Positions 1 through 11,119 of a DNA stretch of 64,000 bases are shown here, piece by piece. The notes below the pieces were generated by a model. That model had not been told where the DNA came from and did no database searches. It was given only the letters and a program-made list of their open reading frames with translations. Each line of letters starts with the position of its first letter. Position 1 is the first letter of the stretch. Source of the stretch: Flaccisagitta enflata (taxonomy: Eukaryota; Chaetognatha; Sagittoidea; Aphragmophora); assembly GCA_965153355.1 (NCBI GenBank), contig OZ231127.1, forward strand, positions 85,994,001 through 86,058,000, written 5' to 3'. The position numbers were made by a program, and so were the translations under genes.

Positions 1-600
1 GGCCAATGTCCTGTAGGACACAGGGGTGAATTTCCATATGTCTGTACATCCGTCCGTACGTCCCCCCCCCAAAGCTTCTCAAGCCTCCCAGGCCTCAAAT
101 CCAGCCTCTCAGGCCTCAAATCTGGCCTATCAGGCCTCAAATCTGGCCTCTCAGGCCTCAAATCTGGCCTCTCAGGCCTCAAATCCAGCCTCTCACGCCT
201 CAAATCCAACCTCTCGAGCTTCAAATCCAGTCTCTCAGGCCCCAAATCCAGCCTCTTGGGCCTCAAATCCAGCCTCTTGGGCCTTAAATCCAGCCTCTCA
301 GGCCTCAAATTCCCATTCAATAACATGGCAAATTGACAAAAAATTGAAAAAATGCAAAATTCCCAATGAATATCACGGAAAATTACCCCAAATATGCTCT
401 CTCAGAACGTATGGAAATTCACCCCTGTGTCCTACAGGACAGTCGGCATATCACCGCCGACGTCGCATTTGCTTCTCTGCCCTGCTCTCACTCCACTTTT
501 TCAGCTAATCACCCCAAGCAGGGCATCGGGCCCAAGCAGGGCATCGGGTTCCGCTGACCATGTGCGATCCTTGGATGACTTGTTCTGCCTAAGTGGATGA
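1..600. mobile_element. Family B element with 21-bp minisatellite
   Basis: Begins with TGTCCTGTAGGACACAGGGG and ends with the inverted copy CACCCCTGTGTCCTACAGGA near 420, then a GCAGGGCATCGGG tail to about 600. The middle (80-310) is about eleven units of CAGGCCTCAAATCCAGCCTCT. It is cut by the window start. Confidence 0.7.
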
Positions 601-699
601 AGTTGAAGGGAAGGCAGGCCAGCAGGGTGTCACAAAGTGCCCGAGCACGCAAGCCGCTCGTAGGAAGCTAGCTAGACTGGTAGGAAGTTAAAGGGGGAG

Positions 700-930
700 G
701 AAGAGAAAGAGGAAAAAAAGAGAAAGAAGAAGAAAAGAGGAAAAGAGGAAAAGAGGAAAAGAGGAAAAGAAGGAAAAGAAGGAAGGAAGGAAGGAAGGAA
801 GGAAGGAAGGAAGGAAGGAAGGAGGGAAGGAAGGAAGGAAGAAAGGAAGGAAGGAAGAGATAGAGAGACGGGAAGGAAGGAAGAAAGGAAGGAAGAAGGG
901 AAGGAAGGAAGGAAAATAAAGAGGAAGAGA
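700..930. repeat. (GGAA)n purine tract
   Basis: GGAAG repeats with AAGAGG variants. A mirror-sense pyrimidine tract lies at 1083-1338, so the two could pair as inverted repeats around a 150-bp unique stretch. Confidence 0.9.
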
Positions 931-1082
931 GGCTAGAAAATGAAAAAAAACAGTTTTTTTTTTCTTTTTGTTTGTGAAGCTCCTGCAATTGTTTTTTGTT
1001 TTCCTCAGTACACTCGATACACAAGTTTTTCAAAAGATTTTCAGGGAAGTAATACAGTGGTAGATGTTTTAATATCACCACC

Positions 1083-1338
1083 TCTCTTCCTTCCTCGCTT
1101 CCTTCCTTCCTTTCTCCTTTCTATGCTTCTTTCCTCCCTTCTTTATTTCTTCCTATTCCTTTGATACTTTTTTCCTTCCTTCCTTCCTTCCTTCCTTCCT
1201 TCCTTCCTTCCTTCCTTCCTTCCTTCCTTCCTTCCTTCCTTACTTCCTTCCTTCCTTCCTTCCTTTCTTTTGTCCTTCTTTCTTTCCTTCCTTCATCCTT
1301 TTCCTCCTTCCTCCTTTCCTTTCCTTCCAGCATACTTT
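1083..1338. repeat. (TTCC)n pyrimidine tract
   Basis: Nearly pure TTCC repeats. Long open frames in it are artefacts of repeat periodicity. Confidence 0.9.
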
Positions 1339-1367
1339 TCTTTTCTTCTTATCCCTTCTTCCCTTTT

Positions 1368-1975
1368 TGGGCAGCGGCCCCAAAGGGCCGATGTCCTGTA
1401 GGACACAGCGGGGAATTTCGAGACGTCCGTCCTTCTGTCCGTCCATCCGTCCGTCCGTCCGTCCGTCCCCCCCCTTGGCCTCAATTTTGCTCTCTCAGGC
1501 CTGATTTTGGCCTGGTTTTGGCCTGATTTGGGCCTTCTGAGCCATCGAATAGGGTTGCTTAGCCCCTTTTCAGACTCAATTCAGCCCTTCTTGGAGACCT
1601 TAAATCAGCTCTCCATGTCCCTATCTGCCCTCTAGACCTCAAATTAGCCCTCCGTGCCTCCAATCCACCCTCAAGGCCTCAAATCAGCTCTTGGCCTCAA
1701 ATTCTGTCCTCTGGGCCTCAAGCCTGCCCCTCAAACCTCAAATCTACTCTTTAAAACCTAATTCTGCCCTCCAGGCTTCAAACTCGCCTTTAATGACCTC
1801 TATCCATCTTCTCAGACCTAATATACCCCAGGACGTCTCGAAATTCCCCCCTGTGTCCTACAGGACATCGGCCCTTTGGGGCCGCTGCCCTGCTCTCTCT
1901 CCACTATTTCACTTGATCATTCCAAGCAGGGCATCGGGTACGCTGACCATGTGCGATCCTTGGATGACTAGTTGT
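1368..1975. mobile_element. Family B element
   Basis: Complete-looking copy: GGGCAGCGGCCCCAAAGGGC, TGTCCTGTAGGACACAG, a (CCGT)n block, CCCCCCC, degenerate GGCCTCAAATC units, then the inverted TGTCCTACAGGACATCGGCC and the AAGCAGGGCATCGGGTACGC tail. Confidence 0.75.
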
Positions 1976-2104
1976 CCACATTTTCACCTTCATTCAATTC
2001 CTTCCTTCCTAGTTCCTACCATTGCTTCCTTCCTCCCTCCCTCCCTCCCTCCCTTCCTCCATCCCTTCCTTCCTCCCTTCCTTCCTAACCTTACAAAGGA
2101 CTAA

Positions 2105-2298
2105 ACAAGGCCGGATACACGGCTACCCCAGTTATGTGCGGGTGGGCAGGAGCAGTGCCAAAGAAGGTCTCAAGAGCATTTGGGCAGGAGCAGTAGGCTC
2201 AAAAAGTTCCAAAACTCCCCAAAGTAATAAGGGGACTGACCAACCAACCAACCAATCGACCAATGGACCGACATAGCGTAGCACGCGACTAAAAAAAC
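2105..2298 (+). mobile_element. Family A element
   Basis: ACAAGGCCGGATACACGGCT at the left, GTGCGGGTGGGCAGG, a (CCAA) microsatellite core, and the GTAGCACGCGACTAAAAA terminal hairpin end. A shorter partial copy lies at 2448-2512. Confidence 0.75.
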
Positions 2299-2737
2299 AA
2301 AATTCAGAAATGTTATGTAGCTACATTCTCTCTTGCTGACAGACAGACTGACAGAACAAGGTGTAAAGTTGTGTGCAAGGTACTTTAAAATACTACATTT
2401 TGTTTTCAATGAGCTTCATCATAATGTCTCTAATCTGTGACTTATCAAAATAAGGCCTTATACACGGCTACCCAAGTCGCATGCGGGTGGGCAGGGGCAG
2501 CGATGAAAAAGTCCCAAATTCCAGTCTAGAGGCTCAATACCAAGACTTAAGGCTCAAATGTGAGTCTTAAGGCTATTAGTTATTTGAGCCCTAGCACCTG
2601 TGCTTTTTACAAAGGTAAAAACAGTCTTAAAATTCCATGATTCATTATCAGCACAAGCATAGGTCATTGGTCCTCCCAAGGCTGCTGCTCCTCTCACCAT
2701 CTCATCCCTTCACTTACTACAGAGGAATGAGAAATAT

Positions 2738-3107
2738 AAGATGTGAACCCCCCTAAAACTGTAGCACCCCCCTTTACAGCTAAAACTACAGCAATAAATA
2801 ATAAATTTAATGTTGCTATTTAAAGCTTATGACCATACAAGTGGCGCCACCAGAGCAATTTTGCAAATTCCATTCCAGTCTCAAATTATAATGGAAAATC
2901 CTTGGATTTCATGAAGTTATAATAATAGTTAATTTCAATACTTTATTAAGCTTTATCTTGACTTAAAAAACAAAAATGAAAAATCGCTCTGGTGACGCCA
3001 CTTGTATTAATATAAACATTTTTCCTCTACCATTAGAATGACTATAATCTAATCGGTTAGAGCTGCAGGTGTGGGTGCTAAAGTTTTCAGGGGTTCACAC
3101 CTTATAT
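2738..3107. mobile_element. Foldback MITE-like element
   Basis: Inverted arms: GATGTGAACCCCCCTAAAAC at 2738 pairs with AGTTTTCAGGGGTTCACACC near 3083-3102. Inner arms are AGTGGCGCCACCAGAGCAAT and CGCTCTGGTGACGCCACTTG. Copies of the same arms occur near 40571 and 44605. Confidence 0.7.
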
Positions 3108-3279
3108 TAACCTTCTCTCTGTATTCTAGGAGCATCGAGAACCACTTTCGAATTTTTGACTATTTATATCAAGGGTCTGAAGAGGTATCACCCGCGATGA
3201 TCATACACGCTTTCACTAGGAAGCTACAGTTGCAAAATGTTGCTCGTAGGAAGCAAAAAATTTTGTGACACCCTGCAGG

Positions 3280-3570
3280 GCAGTGGCCCCAAAGGGGTCG
3301 ATGAACTATGCTTTCACACATATTGTGATTTTTTTCCTCCTTCTCTTCCTTCTCCTTCTTCTCCTTCTTCTCCTTCTTTTCCGTCCCCCCCCCCTTCTAA
3401 AATCTCAGTCTCGGAACCCAAATACCAGCCTTGAGGCTTTGTGGCAAGAATCTGATCCTTGAGACTGGGATTAAAGCCTCGAGAATGGAATTTGGGCCTT
3501 GAGACTGAGATTTAAGGGGGGGGAGGTTGGAGAAGGTGAAGAAGGTGAAGGAGTGGCCGCTGCCCAAAAG
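3280..3570. mobile_element. Family B variant with foldback core
   Basis: GGGCAGTGGCCCCAAAGGGG at the left, a (TTC)n tract, then AAATCTCAGTCTCGG units and their inverted copies, ending GTGGCCGCTGCCCAAAAGGG. The two GGGCAG..GGCC ends are inverted. Confidence 0.65.
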
Positions 3571-3727
3571 GGGATTGATGGACCAACTGACCATCCAATA
3601 AAGCAGGGTGTAGCTTTAATCTTGCAAGGTGAGTCACCTTAGGTGACAAAGAATAGAAAAAAAATGAGTGAAGAGAAAGTTAACAAAAAGAATCTTTTCA
3701 TTTTTCTAAGAAAAAGATTTACAGACG

Positions 3728-4500
3728 CATTTTTAGTTGCGTGCTACGCGACTCTACACCCCGCTTTGTCGGTCCGTTGGTCCGTCCGTCCGTTGGTCCG
3801 TCCGTCCGTTGGTCCGTCCGTCCGTTGGTCCGTCCGTCCGTTGGTCCGTCCCTACACTTTACTGTTTATGGTAAATATCTTGGGAGGGACGAAGTCCTGT
3901 AGAACACAGGGGACTTTTGGATCGTCATCTGTCTGTCCGTCTGTCCCCCCCAGGCCCTCTCTTTGCAAACAGGGAAATTGCCCTCTTCTCAGGCCTGAAA
4001 TCTACCCTATTAGACCTGGAAATTTCTCTCAGGCCTGGAATTCGTCCCCTCTCAGGCCTGAAATCTGCCCTCTGGGCCTGGGAAATCTGTTCTCTCAGGT
4101 CTGAAACGTTCTCTAGGCCTAAAAATCTGCCCTCACAGATTCAAGGCCTGAGATAGATTTCAGGCCTGAGAGAGCAGTGATTTCTCAGCCTGAGAGAGCA
4201 GATTCAGGCCTGAGAGGGCCTGGGGGAATGGATGGACGGACAGACGAATGGAATGATGAACGAAAGTCCCCCTGTGTTCTACAGGACTTCGTCCCCTTCA
4301 GGGCCGCTGCCCTGCTTCCTTTCACTCCATATCACAATCATGCAAAGCAGGGCAACGGGTATCGCTGACCACATATTGCCCTTGGGCGACCTGTTATGGT
4401 CTTTGGCCTCACTGCTCCTGCCCAAATGATATGGTGACCTTGATTACGGCCCCTGCCCACCTGCACGTGACTGGGGTAGCCGTGTATCCGGCCTTGTTTT
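3728..4500 (-). mobile_element. Family A element interrupted by a family B element
   Basis: Family A left part (TTTTTAGTTGCGTGCTACGCG, then GGTCCGTCCGTCC repeats) at 3728-3860 and right part (CTCACTGCTCCTGCCC to GTAGCCGTGTATCCGGCC) at 4395-4500. Between them is a family B copy with CTGAAATCTGCCCTC units and GTGTTCTACAGGACTTCGTC. Confidence 0.75.
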
Positions 4501-4517
4501 CTCTAAACTCACGCAGC

Positions 4518-4846
4518 GTCTTTTTAGTTGCGGACATGCAACTCTATGAGAGGCTTTATCCATCTGTTTATCCGTTGGTCCATTGGTCCATTGGTCCGTT
4601 GGTCTATTGGTCCATTGGTCCATCGGTTGGAATGTCCGTTGGTCCGTTGGTCCGTGAGCAGGAGTTGAAATCAAGCATTTTAGATGCATACCAGTGTCCC
4701 ACAAGACATCGGCCCTTCTTCAGCTGATCACTCCAAGTGTGGCATCAGGCACCGCTGACCATGTACAATCCTTGGATGATTTGTTTATTGCTGTCCCTGC
4801 CCACCAGCACGCAACTAGTTAGCCATGTCTCTGGCCTTGTTCTTAA
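4518..4846 (-). mobile_element. Family A subtype 2 with partial family B insert
   Basis: TTTTTAGTTGCGGACATGCA, a (TTGGTCCA)n core, then a B remnant (ACAAGACATCGGCCC to CTTGGATGATTTG, about 4690-4785), then CTGTCCCTGCCCACCAGCAC to the GGCCTTGTTCT end. Confidence 0.65.
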
Positions 4847-4892
4847 GCAAAATAAGGACCTATCGCCTTCCTCCTCTTGTGTATGCTAGTTG

Positions 4893-5110
4893 TTTTCAGT
4901 CGCGTGCTACTCGACTCTAGACCCCGCTTTGTCGGTCTGTCCATCCGGCCATCCATCCATCCATCCATTCATCTATTGGTTCGTCAATCACACTTTACTT
5001 TTTCAGCTTTCATGGGTTTTTTTGGGCATGCCGCTCCTGCCCAAATACTGCCCTGACCTCAAATGCAGCCCCTGACCACCCGCACGCAACCGGGGTAGCC
5101 CTGTAGTTGC
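4893..5110 (-). mobile_element. Family A element
   Basis: CAGTCGCGTGCTACTCGACT, a (CATC)n core, TGCCCAAATACTGCC, CACCCGCACGCAACCGGGGT. Its end is replaced by the start of a subtype 2 copy (about 5106-5170). Confidence 0.65.
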
Positions 5111-5219
5111 GGATTGGCTTCTCTATAAGAGGCTTTTTCCATCCATCAGTCTGTCTGTTAGTCTGTGTGGTCATATATGACTTGACTACCTTGCTCAATA
5201 CGGCTTTTAAGGGGGTATC

Positions 5220-6830
5220 ACATCCCTATTACTGAGTATATTTCCCAAGTTTGACGACTCTTCTACCCGATTCAAATGATGCGGAGTAGTATGAGGAGGA
5301 GGGGCAGAGAATAATGAAAACAAGACCACGTGAAAGAGAAGTCACTTTCAGTTCCATACTATCTTGCTGAAAAGTATGTGGATAAGAGGGAATACAGTCC
5401 ATTTGTTTATCAATCAATACCCTGTCTTCAGAAGCTACTGCAACCAGCAAAAGTTCTAATGTGTGAAAACTATTCACATCCCGTCATTCAGATTCATTCT
5501 ATCTAAGAGCAAATTACTTATGGTTATTTCATGAAGAATTTCAGCACCTTTAGTAAAATAGTTGAGCTTTTATGCCATTTTTAAGTAAAAACCCTTATCT
5601 TGCTGGACGGCTTTTCATTTCAGACTTGAATGGAGGTCTTCCACTTTAAACTCATATAATTTCGAAACGCTTTGAGCCAGAATGCTGGGGATCATGCCAG
5701 ATTAAAAAAAACAGCAAAAAGAACAAAATTCATTTGTTTTGTTTTTTTATTGTTTTTCCAATATTTTTATGTTCCACTAACTTATATTAAACTCATATTA
5801 AACTCATATATAACTCATATTAAACTCATATTAAAATCATATTTTATGTTCCACTTACTTTTCATATTCAAATTCATATCAAAATCATATTTCATGTTCC
5901 ACTTACTTTTCATATTAAAATCGTACATCAATTGACAACAAATCAAATATATAAGCAAAAGAATCTCCCTTGGGATCAGTTTAAACATTTTTTGCACAAG
6001 ATCAAAGAGGCTAAACTCCTTGATTCCAGATCAAAATCCCAAAATTTTGATGATATTGTGGTATTTCACAGAATAATGTAGAAGCTAAACTACCTGACTT
6101 CAGGTGCTAAAATTTGGCATGAAATAACGGCAGGTGATATGCTTATAGAAAGAACAAACCCGAATTTCAAAATATGAATAGATTTCACGCAATGTATCTT
6201 TTACTGGTTGCAGTTGCATTTGAAGACCGGGTACTTTAAACATTTGTAAAATACAACCACTATTTTGCGCGACCTCTCTGGGCATCAAATATGACTTTTG
6301 TGAGTCTCTGCATGCTTACATTCAGTGATGGTGGTGTCAGGTTCTCCATCGCCTTGAGGACGATTCTCTTGAGCCTAGACATGCAGCCCCAACTGTAGCC
6401 TCTATGTATAAATCTATGACAATTTGATTGAATTGAAGTCTGAACTATCTCAAGGCCCACTTTACGTTAACCTGACACCAGCTTGACAACATAGTCTGAA
6501 CAAAAAGGCGCATTCGTTTCTGATAATGTTGCATCTGGAGCCATGAAATTCTAAAATGACATTTTTTGGCCATTTTCTAGTGGCAATACTGTCTTGCTTG
6601 TCATTTCTAAATTCCAGAACTTGAAGCAATGCGGTGTGCGCCATTAGTTTGAGAATTCGTTTTAGTTTCCAGACATCACTATTTTTTCATGTTTGCAACA
6701 TCCCTTAGGTACTTATGCCCCATGTCGATGGCAAGATAGTGCATCGCGATTGATATCTTTTTATTCTAAGCCCCAAACAAAGCAAAGCAAAGACAAGTCT
6801 AACTCGAAATGTTTCCAGCTGGTGTTGGCA
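5220..6830. other. No gene seen; AT-rich with a short ATTAAACTCATAT repeat
   Basis: No frame here has coding character or flanking splice signals. 5780-5930 is a degenerate 13-bp ATTAAACTCATAT array. A family A fragment sits at 6834-6860. Confidence 0.5.
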
Positions 6831-6929
6831 AAAGCAAGGCCGGATATACGGCTACACAGTGGGCTTTTTTAGGCGAACCTTTCTCAAAACCTCTGGTAGC
6901 TTCTAACCTAATTTTTCTTGCACAGTTCA

Positions 6930-8010
6930 ACCCTGTGAGTGTACTAGATGCCCTAACAAGCAAAAATATCCAGCTTTAAAGGCCCCAGGGGCCCCAAAGG
7001 GCCTCAAAAGTAGGTTTTTGAGGAATTTCAGGTTTTTTTTACTATTATCATGTCTTATTTTGGTTGTTTATGGTAAATTTCAACCCTATGGAGGTGATAG
7101 AGGCCCTAGCAAGAAAGAATTGTCGGTGGTGAGGGCCCTTGAGGCCCCTAGGGACCGTAAAAGTAGGTTTTTGAAGCTTTTTTCTGTTTTTTTGCATATA
7201 ATTATAATTTTTTTGTTGTGTACTTAAAGTTTTATCTCTGTTAATGTGAAAGAGGTTCTAGCAAGCTAACTTTTTTTTGGTGTTATGGTTAGAGGCCACT
7301 AGGGCATTTCCGTAAGAGAAATGGATGCACAGGCTATTTTAGGGTTTAGTCACTTGATCATGAGTTGTTTTAGTGTTTGTAAATTCAAGCCTTGTTAATG
7401 TGATAGTGATTCTGGCCAAGAAAGGAGTGTTGGTGTTATAGGCCCAGGAGCCTAAACCTTAATAGTTGTTTTATTCATGATACTGCAGCTCTACCTGTAG
7501 TCTCTTGTGGTCGAATTGATCCAGTCCGTCCGTCCGTCCGTAACGTTTTTAAATTTTCGACGTTTTTTATCATTCTTTAACATTTTTTAGCATTTTTTAA
7601 CAGTTTTTAACATTCTTAAACATTCTTTAACATTTTCTGACATTTTCGGCATTTTAACATATCTTAACCTTTTTAACATCTTTTAACCTTTTTATAACAT
7701 TTTTTAACATTTTTTAACATTTTTTAACATTTTTTAACATTTTTTAACATCTTATAACATTTTTTAACATTTCTTAACAAATCAACATTTTGTTTGTTAT
7801 TTCCAGACGCACGCGACTGTTGCCCTCTTGGGCTTGTTTTAGGGTATTTTTGAGGTTTTTGCTCATAATTATGGGTTTTTTGTTGTGTAATGTAAATTCT
7901 ATCTTTGATAATGTGATAGAAGTACTAGCAAGCAAAATTTTTGGGTGTTATGGGCCCCAGGGACCCCTAGAAATCATAAAAGCAAATTTACCTGCCCATA
8001 CCTGCGTCTA
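6930..8010. repeat. Degenerate about 200-bp repeats and (TTTTAACAT)n minisatellite
   Basis: Blocks containing GCCCTAGCAAGAAAGAATTG / TAGCAAGCAAAATTTTTGGG followed by GGCCCCAGGG recur at about 6945, 7105, 7260, 7420 and 7925. 7553-7790 is a run of TTTTTTAACA units. Confidence 0.65.
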
Positions 8011-8119
8011 ACATGCAACAGACTTGATTTTACAGCATAGTTACATAAACTTTCATAAAAAGCATCCAAAAATCTTGCCCATGATTAGTCATATATAAAT
8101 ATACTCGGACATCTTCTTT

Positions 8120-8620
8120 CTTTCTCCTCCTCCTCCTCCTCCTCCTCCTCCTCCTCCTCCTCCTCCTCCTCCTCCTCCTCCCTTCAACAGTTCCACAAGG
8201 TTACTTTCAAACCAATGTCCTGTGGTAAATATCATTTTATAAAGGTACAAAGCTTGGCCAATATTATAGATTTACATGATTTGCAGCCGCCACCGCCTCC
8301 TCCTCCTCCTCCTCCACCTACTCCCTTCAACAGTTCCACAAGGTTACTTTAAACCAATCTCCTTTGGTAAATATCATCTTTAAGATGATCAAGCAGCAAT
8401 ATTATAGATTTAGATTTGCAATGCTGCCTCCTCCTCCTCTCCTCCTCCTCCTCCTCCTCCTCCTCCTCCTCAAACAGTTCCACAAAGTTAATTTCAAACC
8501 AATCTCATTGATAAATATCATCTTTTTGATGATCAAAGCTTGGCCAATATTATAGGTTTACAAGATTTGCAGCCTCCCCCCTCCTCCTCCTCCTCCTCCT
8601 CCTCCTCCACTTCAATTTCT
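8120..8620. repeat. About 140-bp tandem repeats each carrying (TCC)n
   Basis: Four units of (TCC)n followed by TTCAACAGTTCCACAAGGTT, AAACCAATCTCC, AAATATCATC and GCTTGGCCAATATTATAG. The trinucleotide run varies between units. Confidence 0.85.
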
Positions 8621-8639
8621 ACAATAACTATCTCATCCC

Positions 8640-9480
8640 ACATTGTATGGTCTACTAGCAACAAGTCTTGACTTTCATAAGAAACAATGTTTCTCTAATA
8701 GTAGAGGTAAAATAGACAAATTCCAATGGAGCAGATTTTCAAAATGCCCTCTTCAGATAGGGGAAAGTAGCAAGGTGCTATTTCTCCAAAATGGTGAGAG
8801 GTACAAAAAAATGGAAACCAGTCCCTTGTAGGCCATCACCAAAAGGTAAGAATTGACAAAAAAAAATATCTTAAGTCCTGGGTGTACATAGGTAAAAAAA
8901 AATAAAACTGGATTTTTTGCTCTTCCCCCTTCCATAGGATTACAATGGAAAGTTACTCATTGATTTTTAAAAAACGCATTATTTAGTATTGCCGCAAAAC
9001 TATGAGAGGTACAATTATAATGAAACCTGATTATGAAACCTTAGAGTTTCCTCTACATATTTCAGTAATAATATTGTCTTAATGTTTGGGTGTACTATGG
9101 TTTAAAAAAATAATAAGGCCACTGACCCCCCTTATTTTGATTGAAATAAGCCTGACCAAGCCAATTTAGAGCGCTGTTACCCCCCCCTAAATAAAAAAAT
9201 CAGCCAAAATTGTGATTGGTATTTTACATACTAACCATTACCCCTCTATTTCAGCCATATTTGGTTCATTTTTTTTATTTCTTGATTTTGACAAAATTGG
9301 CCATCTCAGCTTCCAGAGCCAGAGTCCAGGCGATTACATAGTGGGCACCTACTTCCGGTCAAAATATCATTCTATGGCTGGTTAATATCAAATATATACT
9401 CTAAAGATTAGGTTTGGCGTTTTTTGTTTCTCCATTTTTGGCCTAAGAGTGCCCTCTGAGGTAATGAGAAAGGTCGGCCT
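8640..9480. other. No gene seen
   Basis: AT-rich sequence with short homopolymers. No frame with coding character and no recognisable repeat ends. Confidence 0.4.
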
Positions 9481-9483
9481 ACA

Positions 9484-9690
9484 GTGGGCTACCCTAGCCG
9501 CCTGTGGTGGGGCAGGGGCCATATTTGAGGTCACTAGACCATTCGGGTAGGAGTAGTGAGGTCAAATGATAAAAATCATAAAAAAAGTAAAAGTGTGACA
9601 GACAGACTAACTGACCGACCGACCAACCGACTGACGGCCAGACAAAGCGGGGTGTAGACTGTAGAGTCGCATAGCAAACGACTAAAAATA
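9484..9690 (+). mobile_element. Family A element
   Basis: GGCTACCCTAGCCGCCTGTG, GGTCACTAGACCATTCGGGT, AATCATAAAAAAAGTAAAAG, a (GACC)n core, GACAAAGCGGGGTGTAGA, ending GAGTCGCATAGCAAACGACT then AAAAA. Confidence 0.75.
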
Positions 9691-10209
9691 CGCACAAGCA
9701 ATCTAGTTTACCATAGGTGGAAAGTAGCCCAATATGATAAAACATCAATTTTGATATCCCTGGCAGAGTTTAGGTATTGACTAAAAACAAGAAATTTTAC
9801 ACTATTTTGAGAAAAAAATGCAGATTTGATCATGTGAAGAGGGTTTTATTTTTGGGAAGCACAAATTTTCATCAAGTAGTAATTTTTTTTGTTTTCGAGA
9901 TCAACAGACATGAAAATTGACAAAATATTCAATGAAAGCACGAATAATAGTAATAATAATAGTAATAGTTTCAACAGTGTAACCTGAAAAAGTCAATAGA
10001 TGCACGTAATTGAAGAAGAGATAATGGTATTAAAAGCTGGCAGCTTCAAATCGTAAAAAAAAACAAAGTTTTACTCGATTTGGGAAATTACATGGCAAAA
10101 ATCGCTATCAATAGGAGAGAAGGAAGAAAATACCTTTTTTTTATCAATTTTATGATTCTTTAAAGAATTTGGATTGTGGAGGGAAGGTATGGAATAATAA
10201 CTACTTATG

Positions 10210-10216
10210 TTGTGAG

Positions 10217-10257
<41 letters not shown>

Positions 10258-10335
10258 CAGACAGAGACAGACAGACAGACAGACAGAAAGACTGACGGAT
10301 TGGCGGATAGGCAGACAGACAGACAGACCAAAAGA
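10210..10335. repeat. (GA)n-(CAGA)n microsatellite
   Basis: A GA run followed by CAGA/GACAGA units. A similar compound tract occurs at 42248-42535. Confidence 0.9.
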
Positions 10336-10865
10336 GCGACATAAAATCAGAAAAAAAGATAAGCAAACCGACAGGCAAAAAGACGTAAAAACTATCAGTT
10401 TCCACGTCATATGGAACGATTGTCATTTTCTAATTTCAAGTCCCTTACAGAGTGGATTCTTATCTAGGATTCTTAGGTTACGTAATATTAACGAAGGACA
10501 GATTCAATAATATTGTAGCAAAATTTAGCCAATAAAGTCGTTTTTTGACTTATATATGTAGAGTTTTCATTGTAGGAGTGCGGAGTGGGAAAGATGAGGG
10601 AGGAAGAATCAATAAGATAAAAAGTGACTGGAAGAGTATATAGAAACTCCGTGCCGAGCAATAAACACACGAAATACAGACTCTGTATAAAGAGAAAGAA
10701 GAATAGATAGATAAAACAGGACTGAGTGGTAGAAAGGGACTGGGAATTTGCCGAAGGTCTGGTCCTAGTACAGGGTGATCCTGACAAATATCAAACTAGA
10801 AACTACACCGTGCATTGTATTTTAAGAATTCGTTATGACAAATATTGATTCTGATTCTAACCTAG

Positions 10866-11021
10866 AAGGAACAAGTGGCGCGGGGTCACAATATCGTTGC
10901 GGACGGATGGGCACCGGCGTACTACTCCCATTCACACCCTCCCCCAGCCCGTACACACTCACCCACACAAACGGACGGTCGGACGAACGGACGGACGGAC
11001 ATACAGACAAACAGACAGCAC

Positions 11022-11064
<43 letters not shown>

Positions 11065-11115
11065 GGACGGACGGACGGACAGTCTCTTATAGAGTTGCGT
11101 GTCCGAAACTTAAAA
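10866..11115 (+). mobile_element. Family A subtype C element
   Basis: ACAAGTGGCGCGGGGTCACA, ATATCGTTGCGGACGGATGG, a CACCC-rich segment, a (GGAC)(AGAC)n core, and the end CTCTTATAGAGTTGCGTGTC. It shares its 3' part with subtype 2. Confidence 0.7.
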
Positions 11116-11119
11116 TGGT

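Noticed and set aside
8126-8620. CRISPR-like spaced repeats
   Set aside because: Units are long, the spacers are repeats themselves, and the genome is eukaryotic.
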